A DNA stretch of 15,775 nt from Arsenophonus sp045399315 (GTDB lineage Bacteria > Pseudomonadota > Gammaproteobacteria > Enterobacterales > Enterobacteriaceae): NCBI GenBank assembly GCA_045399315.1, contig DAYVGO010000044.1, forward strand, positions 1-15,775, in the 5' to 3' direction. A model generated the notes under the pieces. It saw only the letters and a list, made by a program, of their open reading frames with translations, ran no database searches and was not told the origin of the DNA. Every line of letters begins with the position of its first letter. The first letter of the stretch is position 1. Positions 7,210 to 15,632 of the stretch are shown here, piece by piece. Made by a program: the position numbers and the translations under genes.

Positions 7210-7608
7210 ATGAAAGAACAAAATAATCATAGAATGATGTTAACTATTCCTTTCACTATTTTGAATTTAAATGATGAAATTATTGATGAAAAACTGGAAG
7301 ATGGTGAGAACAAAGCGACAGCAAATCGTACTGCTATTGCTTTGGATATGTTAAAAATAGGGGCAAAAGTTTTAAAGAAAAAAAGAGAAGAGGGTGATAA
7401 TCAAAATATTAATTTGGATGAAAAACTGGCTTTAATTGCCGATGCTGTCCTTAAAACCGAATTGAGAGTAGATTCCATATTTGAGTTTGCTAATACCAAA
7501 CCTCAAGATATTGATCAACGAATGATGAATCAATATGGCTATGATGTGGTGAAGAAAAAATTCAGTGAAGTGGATTACAAAGTTAATTATTTTTTTAAAC
7601 AAAAATAA
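7210..7608 (+). CDS. traM: TraM-like relaxosome protein
   Basis: ATG 7210 is preferred over an upstream in-frame codon at 7177 because TAGGAAC (AGGAA at 7198-7202) sits before it. The product is 132 residues, close to the 127 of F TraM. An N-terminal part with a short strand and helix (LTIPFTILNLNDEIIDEKLED) followed by ATANRTAIALDMLKIGAKVLKKKREEGDN resembles the ribbon-helix-helix DNA-binding part of TraM. EKLALIADAVLKTELRVDSIFEFANT, then YDVVKKKFSEVDYKVNYFF, resembles the helical tetramerisation part. TraM binds sites in oriT and links the relaxosome to the coupling protein TraD through an acidic tail. That acidic tail is missing here: the protein ends YFFKQK. The position right after an oriT-like stretch supports the call more than sequence identity does. 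It could be an unrelated small DNA-binding protein. The frame is intact among decayed neighbours. Confidence 0.55.
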   Translation: MKEQNNHRMMLTIPFTILNLNDEIIDEKLEDGENKATANRTAIALDMLKIGAKVLKKKREEGDNQNINLDEKLALIADAVLKTELRVDSIFEFANTKPQDIDQRMMNQYGYDVVKKKFSEVDYKVNYFFKQK

Positions 7609-7629
7609 AGGGGTGTTTTTATTGAAAAT

Positions 7630-7646
7630 CCCCTAAATTTTAGGGG
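7630..7646. terminator. Hairpin between convergent traM-like and Hsp20 genes
   Basis: CCCCTAA (7630-7636) pairs with TTAGGGG (7640-7646) around a short loop. On the minus strand it is followed by ATTTT, and on the plus strand a T-run starts some 13 bases later. It sits between the stop of the TraM-like gene (7608) and the end of the Hsp20 pseudogene (7657), so a two-way terminator is plausible. Confidence 0.55.
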
Positions 7647-7656
7647 CTTAATTAAA

Positions 7657-8140
7657 TTATTTTTTGTACTCAATGACTTCCGGCTGAGTTTTTTACCGAT
7701 AGCAATTTTTTGTGGTTTTTTCTTCCGGTATTTCGTAATTAAAGGTTAATGTTAGTAACCCATCGGCTAAATTGGTATTTTGTATTTTTATTCGATGGTC
7801 AAGGTCAAAACTCATCGAAAAGCCTTTTTTCTCAATACCCTTATGTAGCCATTTCTCTGTTTTGCTATCATTGCTACCTTTTTCTTTCTCAGTTTCACTT
7901 TTACCTCTGATGGTGAGTTTGTTATTCAGCACCGATATATCTAACTCGTGCTGTTGATAACCTGGAACAGTTACTGTGAGATCTAGATTTTCTTTATCTT
8001 TTTGGTATAAATTATAAGCTGGAATATCTGACAAAGGTTTTTCACCCGTTATTTGTCTAAACAGTTTATCCATTTGAGTAAATCTGTCGGATAACAAGTT
8101 GTCATTAAGCATTGGAATAAGAGAAAGAACGATAAGCCAT
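7657..8140 (-). pseudogene. Small heat shock protein Hsp20 (IbpA/B-like), frameshifted
   Basis: The likely true start is ATG at 8140, with AAGGAAG just upstream, giving MAYRSFS. After an indel near 8120 the main frame reads LNDNLLSDRFTQMDKLFRQITGEKPLSDIPAYNLYQKDKENLDLTVTVPGYQQHELDISVLNNKLTIRG and the rest of an alpha-crystallin domain, ending ADGLLTLTFNYEIPEE. A second shift in the six-base T run at 7716-7721 (A run on the coding strand) throws out the C-terminal PQKIAIG, which holds the IxI motif needed for oligomer contacts. A third shift near 7689-7694 restores KTQPEVIEYKK and the stop at 7657-7659. Such proteins are ATP-independent holdases in the cytoplasm. The conserved core is intact, so a shortened product from ATG 8112 may still be made. 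Both C-terminal indels lie in homopolymers, so sequencing error is possible. Confidence 0.85.
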
Positions 8141-8631
8141 ATTTTCTTCCTTTTTGTCAGGGTGAGAGCGTGTATGCTCGTTTTTTAGCCATCTATTTAG
8201 GCACTGGTCATGAATTAGCAGAAATGATGCCTTGATTATTAGACTTGTTGTCTAACAGTAAAATCAATTAGGACGTACGTAGAAACTGATGTTGCTCATC
8301 TAATCTACAAGTTAAGTATTAAAAAACACACAAAATGAGATTAAAAAAATATACTAAATTTGCATTTTTTGAGGTATCTGATCGGGTTTTTTGTAAGTCG
8401 TGGCCAAACCGATATTTATTCTACTATTAGGCAACAAGTCTATTATGTTTAGGCAAATTCTGGCTAAAAAAGCAGGTATTGTGAATTTAAGTAAATGAGT
8501 ACAGATCAAAGAAAAAATAGGCATTTCTACCCAATCATGTTTGATAAAAAATATAGATACCTAAGTTTTGAGCTTGTAACGATACGGCTAAGCCGCGGTA
8601 AGAATTTTTTCTAAATAGGAACTATTCATCC
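8141..8631. other. Unresolved gene remnants between Hsp20 and ISAs1
   Basis: No intact gene. On the plus strand, 8157-8270 reads GESVYARFLAIYLGTGHELAEMMP, a TGA that could have been TGG, then LLDLLSNSKIN, which looks like once-coding sequence. Short open pieces follow: one from ATG 8333 (MRLKKYTKFAFFEV), one around 8385 in another frame (SRGQTDIYSTIRQQVYYV), and one from ATG 8495 (MSTDQRKNRHFYPIMFDKKYRYLSFELVTIRL). I cannot assign them to a family. The last may extend into the left end of the ISAs1 copy, whose terminal repeats I could not define. Confidence 0.4.
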
Positions 8632-9700
8632 CAGATATTTTCTGTTTGCGTCGAGTACTTGCTTTTTTGTTGTTTCTGCCTAAGCAGATGTAAAGCCAGA
8701 TGTCGTATACAGGATAGGATTTCTGGCGGATTACCACGATATATAGGATAAGCATCTTCACCCATAGTTACATCTAATACCCAGTGTAATCGGTTTTCGA
8801 TACCCCAATGTCCTCGTACTACCTTCGAAAATTGCTTCTTATTTAACTTTGCGGAACTGATATAATAACGGTACTCAAGAGAATCTTTGCCTGATTTTTC
8901 AATGTGATAATTGATAGCTACACCGATACTTTTCAGTCCCTCCCATTCTGGAAACTATCTGGTTAGCTCTCCTGCTGATATAACATGATATGTACGTGTT
9001 TCAATACGACCATAACCTTTTTCAATACTTACATCGGCAACACTGACCTTTTTAGTCAGTATTGGTGCAAACACTTACTGGACGTACTCAAATAAGGTTT
9101 TTTGATTAAGCTTAACTGTTACTAAATAGTCGCCGCCCTGTTGAACAATGGTTTTGACAATTTTAGTCTTACAACCTATAGCATCTATAGAAACCAAACA
9201 CCTTTTTATATCCAGCAACCTCAGTAGCTCAGGAAGAGCCGTTATTTCATTCGATTTGCTATTGATTTTTGATTGCTTCATAACAACACCGTTGGCTGAC
9301 GCAAAAGCGTTAACCATACCAGATCACTGATTGGCGATTTTCACGGTCGTATGACCCTCGTAATACTTTGCCATCAATTGCGAGCAACTCCCCCTCAGTA
9401 AGTTATTAATGGTCTGTACCCAATTAATAAAACATCGCCGGAACTCTTCTGGATTAAGACGTAAAACTATACGCGCAATAGCATTATGGACAGGCACTCC
9501 GTCAGGTAAGATTCCTTTCTTATTAAACCAACAAAGGTGAGCTTGACCAAAATCTTCGATGTCTTCCCAACCATTTGCTCCAGATATTACTGCACAGATG
9601 GTCAAAAAAAATCACGTCGAATAGGCGATAACTGATTTTTGCCGTTTGACGAGGGTCTTGTAATTTACCAAAGTACAAAGAAAAAGCATTAGAAATTATA
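8632..9700 (-). mobile_element. ISAs1-family transposase, decayed copy
   Basis: On the minus strand the protein can be followed in pieces. They are FSLYFGKLQDPRQTAKISYRLFDVIF (start near 9690), TICAVISGANGWEDIEDFGQAHL..F (to 9605), GVPVHNAIARIVLRLNPEEFRRCFINW (9324-9605), MVNAFASANGVVMKQSKINSKSNEITALPELLRLLD..CLVSIDAIGCKTKIV..VQQGGDYLVTVKLNQKTLF (9075-9317), ENRLHWVLDVTMGEDA, and YPIYRGNPPEILSCIRHLALHLLRQKQQ ending at TAG 8632-8634. This is the ISAs1/H-repeat DDE transposase in its usual order (about 370 residues). AIDGKT, which carries the first catalytic Asp, is degraded; the second Asp is in SIDAIGCKT; the Glu is in MGEDA. At least four frame changes or stops make it inactive. It lies on the same strand as Hsp20. 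I did not find convincing inverted ends or a target duplication. Confidence 0.85.
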
Positions 9701-9735
9701 AGAACTTATTCCCAAAAGGGAGTATAAAATCATAA

Positions 9736-10031
9736 CTAATTTAGATCATCAAACTGATCATTTATGATCAAAAAATGTTCGTGATCTCTCCTGTCCTTTT
9801 TGCGCTTATTAACTTTACTTTTTAAATAAGAACACTCCTCATTATTTTCAAATGTCTGATAACTATTTTTGCGAAAAATAATTGTTGCATTAGATAAAAA
9901 AGTATGACCTAATTGAGCTAGCCACTCAAGAGTAACAATATTTTTTTATTAGTAAAAATTTTAAGTGATTCAAAATGTAGTGATATTAATAATACCCCTT
10001 CATTAATGAGTTCCTTCTGATTAAGCACCAT
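9736..10031 (-). pseudogene. Unidentified 97-residue protein, one frameshift
   Basis: On the minus strand ATG at 10031 reads MVLNQKELINEGVLLISLHFESLKIFTNKKILLL. A shift near 9930-9940 then joins it to LEWLAQLGHTFLSNATIIFRKNSYQTFENNEECSYLKSKVNKRKKDRRDHEHFLIINDQFDDLN, ending TAG at 9736-9738. The continuity of charged and hydrophobic spacing over both frames and the basic stretch SKVNKRKKDRRDHE suggest a lost gene, perhaps nucleic-acid binding. I do not recognise it. It is divergent from the cold-shock gene, with about 60 bases between the starts, and begins beyond the ISAs1 copy. Confidence 0.4.
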
Positions 10032-10091
10032 TAGTAAAAATCATGTTAGTTTTTGAGATTTTTGATCAATTAATAAAATTAAGGAACTTAT

Positions 10092-10307
10092 ATGTCAAGT
10101 ATCAATGCGGGTATTGTTAAATGGTTTAATGCTGATAAAGGTTTTGGATTTATTTCACCCAAAAACGGTAGTCAGGATGTGTTTGTTCATTATTCTGCTA
10201 TTCAGGGTAATAATTATAAAACGCTCTATGAAGGACAGGAAGTGAATTTTTCAATAGAAAAGGGGCATAAAGGACCTTCGGCGACCAATGTTATAGCATT
10301 ATCCTAG
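10092..10307 (+). CDS. Cold-shock domain protein (CspA family)
   Basis: The product is 71 residues with an AAGGAAC ribosome binding site ending eight bases before ATG 10092. The single cold-shock domain fills the protein: GIVKWFN near residues 8-13 with Trp11, RNP1 KGFGFI at 16-21, RNP2 VFVHYSAI at 30-37, then LYEGQEVNFSIEKGHKGPSATNVIAL. These proteins bind single-stranded RNA and DNA in the cytoplasm and melt RNA structure. It is closest in pattern to CspC/CspE-type members, but SAIQGNNYKTL, where those have SAI-GNGFKTL, is a small departure. All key aromatic residues are present, so it should be active. The convergent hairpin at 10324-10358 probably ends its transcript. The short leader here does not look like the long thermosensor leader of cspA. 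Confidence 0.95.
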   Translation: MSSINAGIVKWFNADKGFGFISPKNGSQDVFVHYSAIQGNNYKTLYEGQEVNFSIEKGHKGPSATNVIALS

Positions 10308-10323
10308 AATTGAATTAATTGAT

Positions 10324-10358
10324 ATTATCGTGTGGTTATCTTTGTACCACTCGATAAT
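10324..10358. terminator. Long hairpin between convergent csp and 80-residue gene
   Basis: ATTATCGTGTGGT (10324-10336) and ACCACTCGATAAT (10346-10358) pair in 12 of 13 positions around a 9-base loop. It starts 16 bases after the cold-shock stop and contains the last codons and stop of the minus-strand gene, so it suits a two-way terminator. T tracts on either side are weak. Confidence 0.55.
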
Positions 10359-10567
10359 TCTATTTGGTTAGTAACAAATATCTTCTTGCCACTTTTACCT
10401 ATTAAGCTTCCGTTACCCCCATTAACATCAAAATGGTAGATCAAGCTTTTTTCAGTTAATTTCCGTTCCCTTAATTTTATTATCTTAACGATTTCTTCGT
10501 TATAAATAACACGCATACCTGGCTGTAGTTTCTGAAATGTTGTTCTATGCTTACTTATGTTAATCAC
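10325..10567 (-). CDS. Hypothetical 80-residue protein, GTG start
   Basis: GTG at 10567 is supported by CAGGAG about nine bases upstream on the minus strand. The protein reads MINISKHRTTFQKLQPGMRVIYNEEIVKIIKLRERKLTEKSLIYHFDVNGGNGSLIGKSGKKIFVTNQIEL and ends TKITTR. It is basic and beta-rich, with the turn pattern PGMRVIYNEEIVKIIKL and a glycine-rich loop, reminiscent of small SH3-like or OB-like nucleic-acid-binding folds, but I cannot assign a family. There is no signal peptide or membrane segment. The frame is intact and the ribosome site is strong, so it is likely a real gene. It converges with the cold-shock gene over a shared hairpin. Confidence 0.65.
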   Translation of the reverse strand: MINISKHRTTFQKLQPGMRVIYNEEIVKIIKLRERKLTEKSLIYHFDVNGGNGSLIGKSGKKIFVTNQIELSSGTKITTR

Positions 10568-11142
10568 GATAATTTCTCCTGATTAAAAAGTAACAGGAAA
10601 AAACTTATCAAACTAAAAGGCGATTTTCATTGGGGTTCCAGACTATAACCCATTATTTTATTTACTTTTTTTGAAGAGATTTCCCTAGTGTTAACAAAGT
10701 TTATGATAATTAAAATTTTTTAATTACCTCACTATAAGTACATTTCTTGCTATCTGTTGGTTCGTTTTTGTATTTTAAATGTTAAAAATATTAATTTTTT
10801 ATACATATGAACTTTTATTCAGGATAAATTATATAAATATGTAAGGTTTGTCTGACGGTAGTAATATTGGTTATTTTTTGAAACCAGAACGATCACATTT
10901 ATTCACAAGTGTTTCACTTGGAAAAAAACAAGCTATACGACATAAAATAATTAATAAAAATCCTATAAAAAACTATAAGTATTTATAATATAGAGATATT
11001 TATGTAATTCACTAAAAATCATCATTTTTAGCTACCTTAAATATTTTGTATGTCAAGGCGGAACTCGTGTTACTTATAAAAATTATTGTTACTGAAAGTA
11101 TAAGCCAGCCCAAGATTATTAGTATTTGTGTGGAAAACGATA
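10568..11142. other. AT-rich intergenic region with one short open remnant
   Basis: No convincing gene. The plus-strand piece 10845-10988 reads GLSDGSNIGYFLKPERSHLFTSVSLGKKQAIRHKIINKNPIKNYKYL without a start codon (an ATG-TAA immediately precedes it). It may be a remnant of an unidentified protein. The right part should contain the luxI promoter. I looked for a lux-box-like dyad of about 20 bases before 11143 and saw none. Confidence 0.35.
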
Positions 11143-11661
11143 ATGTTAAATTTTATTAATATTAAATACTCAGAAATATCAACCTGTCAATTAAATGATT
11201 TATTTTTTCTTAGAAAGAAATCATTTAAGGATAGGCTTAATTGGTTAGTTAAATGTAAAAATAATAAAGAATTTGATGAGTATGATAACAAAGATGCTAA
11301 TTATATTTTAGGTTTGTATAAAAACAGAATTATTTGTGGAGTCAGACTTATTGATATGAAGAATTATAATATGATTACGAGAGAATTTAGCAAATATTTT
11401 AAAAAAATTCATTTACCTAAAGGAAACTATATTGATGGAAGCAGATTATTTGTCGATAAAGAAAGAACAATAAAATATAGGCTAAATAAATACTCTATAA
11501 GTTCAATACTTTTCTTATCAATGGCTTATTATACAAGAAATTATAGTTATGATGATTTATGTGCAGTAATTAGTCATCAGATGCTAACTATTTTTAAGCG
11601 TGTAGGAGGGAATGTTTGTGTTATAAATAAAGGTATCTCAGAAAAAAAAGAAATTATTTAA
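11143..11661 (+). CDS. LuxI-family acyl-homoserine lactone synthase, C-terminally truncated
   Basis: ATG 11143 (MLNFINIKYSEI) is chosen because GGAAA at 11132-11136 precedes it and the family starts with ML-; the GTG at 11128 adds five unlikely residues. The 172 residues follow EsaI/YspI closely. LRKKSFKDRLNW gives Arg24, Phe28, Arg31 and Trp34; EFDEYD gives Asp45 and Asp48; Arg68 is in CGVRLID; MITREFSKYF and IDGSRLFVDK follow. The enzyme makes AHL signals from acyl carrier protein thioesters and S-adenosylmethionine. Two oddities appear. The conserved Glu before SRFFVDK (Glu97 of EsaI) is replaced by Asp98, with one residue inserted. The frame also ends at KKEII, where relatives continue IYLL-LP; such a sequence (YLIIIPIDC) lies in another frame right after the stop, so an indel probably cut off the last strand. 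It converges with a luxR pseudogene, the order seen for esaI/esaR. Confidence 0.85.
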   Translation: MLNFINIKYSEISTCQLNDLFFLRKKSFKDRLNWLVKCKNNKEFDEYDNKDANYILGLYKNRIICGVRLIDMKNYNMITREFSKYFKKIHLPKGNYIDGSRLFVDKERTIKYRLNKYSISSILFLSMAYYTRNYSYDDLCAVISHQMLTIFKRVGGNVCVINKGISEKKEII

Positions 11662-11755
11662 TTATTATACCAATAGATTGTTAGAATACTTTCTTATTGA
11701 AGAAAAAATAATTTCCAAAATCAAATTTGATGATCAATGGCCTTTATGCTTTTAT

Positions 11756-12452
11756 TTACATGTTTGATGGGATTTGAATAATCTTTAGTTCTGTTGCTAA
11801 TTTTATAGCATGTTTGGCATTGGAAGCCTTTAATTTTTTAACTAAATTGCTCATATGAAATTTTATGGTGCCAGGTTTAATACCAAGTATCTTGGCAATA
11901 TCTGCCCATACTAACCAAATATAAAATTTCATTTTCTCTATAAGAAAGTCCTGAGGTTTTATATTTATTGCTATTTTTTTATCTCTTCATAAAGAGATAG
12001 AAATTTTTGATGTGTTTTAATAAGTAATGGTTGTAATTTTTCTTTATTGTTGTGTATGATATTTTCTATATTATTATCTAGGGTTGTATGAAAGATAGAT
12101 AATACTGCTAAATTATTTTTGTAGTCATGAAGCGTAAAGGTATGTCAGTTTTTTATGTTGTATTTTTTTGATTGCTTGAATATTTTAGGTAGTTTCATTT
12201 CTTAATAGATCATTATTTTTTCATCCCATTCAAAATCGTCTACTCTTTCCATAGCATTTATAATTACAGGATCAATGAGTTAGTAGTTTCCTTTTATATA
12301 AAGTTCAAATCAATCAGTATGATTATTATATCCATTGGGTTAGTTTTATTCATAACTAAATATGCGTATTTTATATAGCCATATTTTTTTATTTCTTCAT
12401 TTAATTGATTTTTTATTTTATTAGTTTATTATTGAAAATAATTATTTTTCAT
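11756..12452 (-). pseudogene. LuxR-family quorum-sensing regulator, broken
   Basis: On the minus strand ATG at 12452 with GAGAGA upstream starts MKNNYFQ, then two stops. The frame continues NKIKNQLNEEIKKYGYIKYAYLVMNKTNPMDIIII (autoinducer-binding domain), LIDPVIINAMERVDDFEWDEKI, SIFHTTLDNNIENIIHNNKEKLQPLLIKTHQKFLSLYEE, and after more lesions LSYRENEILYLV followed in another frame by WADIAKILGIKPGTIKFHMSNLVKKLKASNAKHAIKLATELKII, a clear LuxR helix-turn-helix. The total of about 232 codons fits the family. At least four stops and one frameshift lie in between. An EsaR/YspR-type regulator would bind the AHL made by the convergent luxI product. Without it the synthase would have no local receptor. 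Confidence 0.8.
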
Positions 12453-12495
12453 TTTTTATCTCTCAATTATTATTCTATAATTACTAGGATTTATT

Positions 12496-15073
12496 CTAAT
12501 CCCCATACTCTTTTTCTTTGATTTTTTGTTTTTGTTCATCTTCATGATGATGTGAGATATTGATTTCGTCGTTTTCTTTCTGTAGTTCAGCTTCTTTGTC
12601 CTGCGCTGTATCAATAATTTTTTCATCATCATGTAATAATGCGGACTCCAGGATTGTATCCGTGTTATCAATATTTTTTTCTGGGTTGCAATGCAAATTT
12701 TCAAGCCCATCATGCTGATTGTGGCTATCTAATTCGATGATAATGCTGTTATCCTGTGCATCATTTTTTAAGGCCTCATCAAATTGTGACAGCGAATAAA
12801 GATTGATGCTGTTTTCATCATTGTCCTTGTTCAGCACAACATAGATTCCATTGGATGCGCCTTTGTAAGTGGCTTCTTTTATGTCTGTTTTCCCTGTATA
12901 AACGCCGACAGGAATATGTAGATTTCCCCGATGTATTCCGTGCTTATTTATTACGGGTAATAAGAATGCGGATAGGCCATGATGAGAAAATCTTGCCACT
13001 TCAACAAGTGACTGGTCTATTTTTTGAGCTAATTTTGTGTTCCTGATTTCCTGGCTATTTTCCCATTTTCTAACCGCATTTAATGCGAGTTGGTCTTCTT
13101 GTTTGCTGAGTATATCATACGCGGTTAATCGCTCGACTAAGCGTTTTTCTAGCTGTTTTATCCAATTGGCGGCATCATCGAGATAAAGTTAAACATGCTT
13201 TTTTACGCTGGATAATTCCACATAGGTATTATCCATTGAGGTTAAGCCGGTGTTGTTGCTTGCATAAACGATAACATACTGGATAGATGCGCCTTGTGAC
13301 GCATAACTGGTTATGGCATAAGCATAATCGATATGCCGGTCGGGTTGCTCTTTTAAGAGTTGAAAGATGACGGTACCGTTGAAGTTGATATGAAGGGTAT
13401 TGCCTTCAATCCATTCCGTTTTGTAGAGCGCGGTTGCCTTTGGATTGATTTCTTGCGCTGAGAGATATTTTTCATTTTGATTGCTATCAATCAGGCTGAC
13501 GACCCCTTCTTTCGAGGTCGAGACAATTTCAAAATAGTGTTGATTGATTTTAGCGGTGTCACCGATATGGTTTTGCCAGAAATTAACATCCTGTAAATCC
13601 GCTGGCTGGCTGTTAATTCTTTGTAAGATAGGAATTTCAATCGCGTTACCCAAAATTTGCTTCTGTTTAAGCGTCTGATGTATTTGCTGATTAATTAGCT
13701 TTCTATCCGCATTTATTTAAAGGGGTAATAACCATCGTGTTATTGCGTGTGGGTCTCGTTCTGCCCACGAAGTCTTCGGTGATGATGTTAATTTTTCTTG
13801 TGGATTTTTGTCCTTTAAATTCATTAATGTGTTTTCAGGGATAAACGCGCCTGACTCTCTTGGGACAATTTGAGGGGAAACCTGACGAATAATTTCCAAT
13901 GATTTTTGGGTATTACCGGCAATGATGGCTTCAATGGCCGGTTTTAATTGCAGGATTTGTCTGACAATTTCATCCATCACCACCTTGTCGGCGGCACTGC
14001 GTTCCCAGGCTAGCGCAAACGGGACACCACTTTCAAGGGTTTTTAACTGTTGTTTATCACCTGAGAGGACGACTCTGCCGTCGTTATGGGTGATGTTAAC
14101 TAATAACTAGGTTAACGTTTTATTACCTATCATTGAGCTTTCATCAATCACAAACAGGGTATTTTTAAATGCGATTTGCGAGACATGGTATTATTTTCCA
14201 TTAAACAGCTTGCGATAGTTTGCGATTTTATCCCTGCTGCGTTTAATTCACTGACAGCTTTATGGGTTGGGGCAAGTCCAATGACATTGACATCTGGTCG
14301 ATTGTTTTTGATTGCCTGAGCGACTGTCCTGAATTGGGTCGTTTTTCCGACACCGGCATAGCCTTGAATCAGTATTATTTGGTCTTTTGAGGTTAAGACA
14401 AGCCCAGTGACTTTTTGTTGCTCCTGGGTTAATCCGGTAAAATTCAGTGACTTTCTATCCTGTATTAACAGGGTTTGACTGTTTTTACCCCACAATATCT
14501 GCGAGAGGATTTTCACTTCATTATCGAAAACATCTTTGCGGATAAAATGCCCAAACAAATTAGCATCACCATCAACTGCGATAAGTTCCCCTTGTTTTAT
14601 TCTTTCTTCAAAGGTTGATTTAATCACTTCAAGTGAGAACGGACTATATTAATACGAGAGTTTTTGCTATCGCCTGCATGTCACTAAATATCACACGAGA
14701 CTGACTGATTTTATCAATACCGATATTGAGCATTTTATTGATATCGGTGGTGGCATTGTTTTTTGCTGCTTGAATCGCTTCTTTGAATGACCCATTTTCC
14801 TGCTGGATAGCAGAAAGCAGCATGGTATTTGATATCATTGCGTTGTAATCTTTTGTCTATGGCGTCTTTATCAAGTTCAGTGATGGTAATAATATGCTTG
14901 CCACTGCGTTTAATTTGATTAATTGTGGTGGTGTTGATTTCTTTTTCATTTAGTACAGTGAGAACCGTTTGATTTCTGTTAAGACTGTTTCCAAAGGTTT
15001 CGCAATAGTGGTATTCGAGTTTGCTCTCGGCTTTAACAGTAAATGCAGCTTTGTTACCGTGCTCATCTTCCAT
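12496..15073 (-). pseudogene. traI: TraI relaxase/helicase (F-type), C-terminal half, broken
   Basis: From high to low coordinates the pieces match F TraI after its relaxase domain. MEDEHGNKAAFTVKAESK (15073 down) is followed by DKISQSRVIFSDMQAIAKTL and FEERIKQGELIAVDGDANLFGHFIRK. Walker A GYAGVGKTTQ lies near 14340-14365, then GLAPTHKAVSELNAAGIKSQTIAS. Walker B FVIDESSMIG lies near 14120-14155, then GRVVLSGDKQQL, ERSAADKVVMDEIVRQ, and motif VI-like HIDYAYAITSYASQGAS (13189-13653). A C-terminal region to 12496 ends in a charged tail. The protein unwinds plasmid DNA during transfer. Lesions include a frameshift near 14180, TAG at 14107-14109, a shift near 13720, TAA at 13189-13191 (CAA to TAA), and breaks near 14640 and 14740. 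The relaxase half is absent: the gene is cut at 15073 by an IS630-type sequence. F TraI has 1756 residues; about 860 codons remain. Confidence 0.9.
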
Positions 15074-15623
15074 AATAATTTTATCAGCAAAAAATACAAC
15101 CGTATAAAAATAAAGCTAGAGCAATTGTTTTTATTGATGAAAGTGGTTTTGCACATGATCCCCCCGTATACACGGTTATTCGTGACTTGAAAAAAGGGGT
15201 TACGGCCTGAAGAGCTAAGAAACGAACCAATGTTATTGGTCCATGCTGGGAACAACTCTTGCCACTGTAGGCTTGTTTGACTGCAACATAAACAGCGATA
15301 TTTTTTATGGCTGGGTGACAGAATGTCTCATTCCTGTACTTCCTGAAAAATCAGTCACAGTCATGGATAATGTCCGCTTTCACAATCGTGATGATATTCA
15401 ACAAGTCATTATCCATGCAGTGCACCAGTTGGAATATCTGCCTGCATACTTGCCTGATTTGAATCCAATAGAGCATAAATGGGCTAAGGCTAAACGTAAA
15501 AAGATGGAAACAGGATGCGATATAGATACCCTGTTTTCAACATATTATGTAACCATAATTAAGTATTTTAGCTATATTTGTAATTACCGCACCAGGGGTT
15601 GTTATCTTAAAGCCCAGTATTAA
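15074..15623 (+). mobile_element. IS630-family transposase, N-terminally truncated
   Basis: From about 15083 the plus strand reads QQKIQPYKNKARAIVFIDESGFAHD, then after a stop and shift RTNVIGPMLGTTLATVGLFDCNINSDIFYGWVTECLIPVLPEKSVTVMDNVRFHNRDDIQQVI, YLPAYLPDLNPIEHKWAKAK and CDIDTLFSTYY. The three acidic residues of the DDE catalytic site are visible, in FIDESGF, VMDNVRFH and NPIEHKWA. The N-terminal helix-turn-helix half of the transposase is missing, and the element joins directly to TraI near 15073-15090, so it is a fragment. The last residues after FSTYY (TIIKYFSYICNY) look like read-through past the normal end. It is not active. I did not find a left inverted end or a TA duplication. Confidence 0.85.
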
Positions 15624-15632
15624 CGTTACTGA

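Noticed and set aside
7772..7957. Plus-strand 61-codon hydrophobic open frame
   Set aside because: It is antisense to the alpha-crystallin domain of the Hsp20 gene.
9148..9330. Plus-strand 60-codon open frame
   Set aside because: It is antisense to the ISAs1 transposase.
12456..12713. Minus-strand 85-codon lysine-rich frame
   Set aside because: It is an alternative frame of the charged TraI C-terminal tail; the in-frame TraI reading to 12496 is better supported.
14950..15255. Minus-strand 101-codon and plus-strand 73-codon open frames
   Set aside because: Both run across the TraI/IS630 junction in frames that match neither gene.
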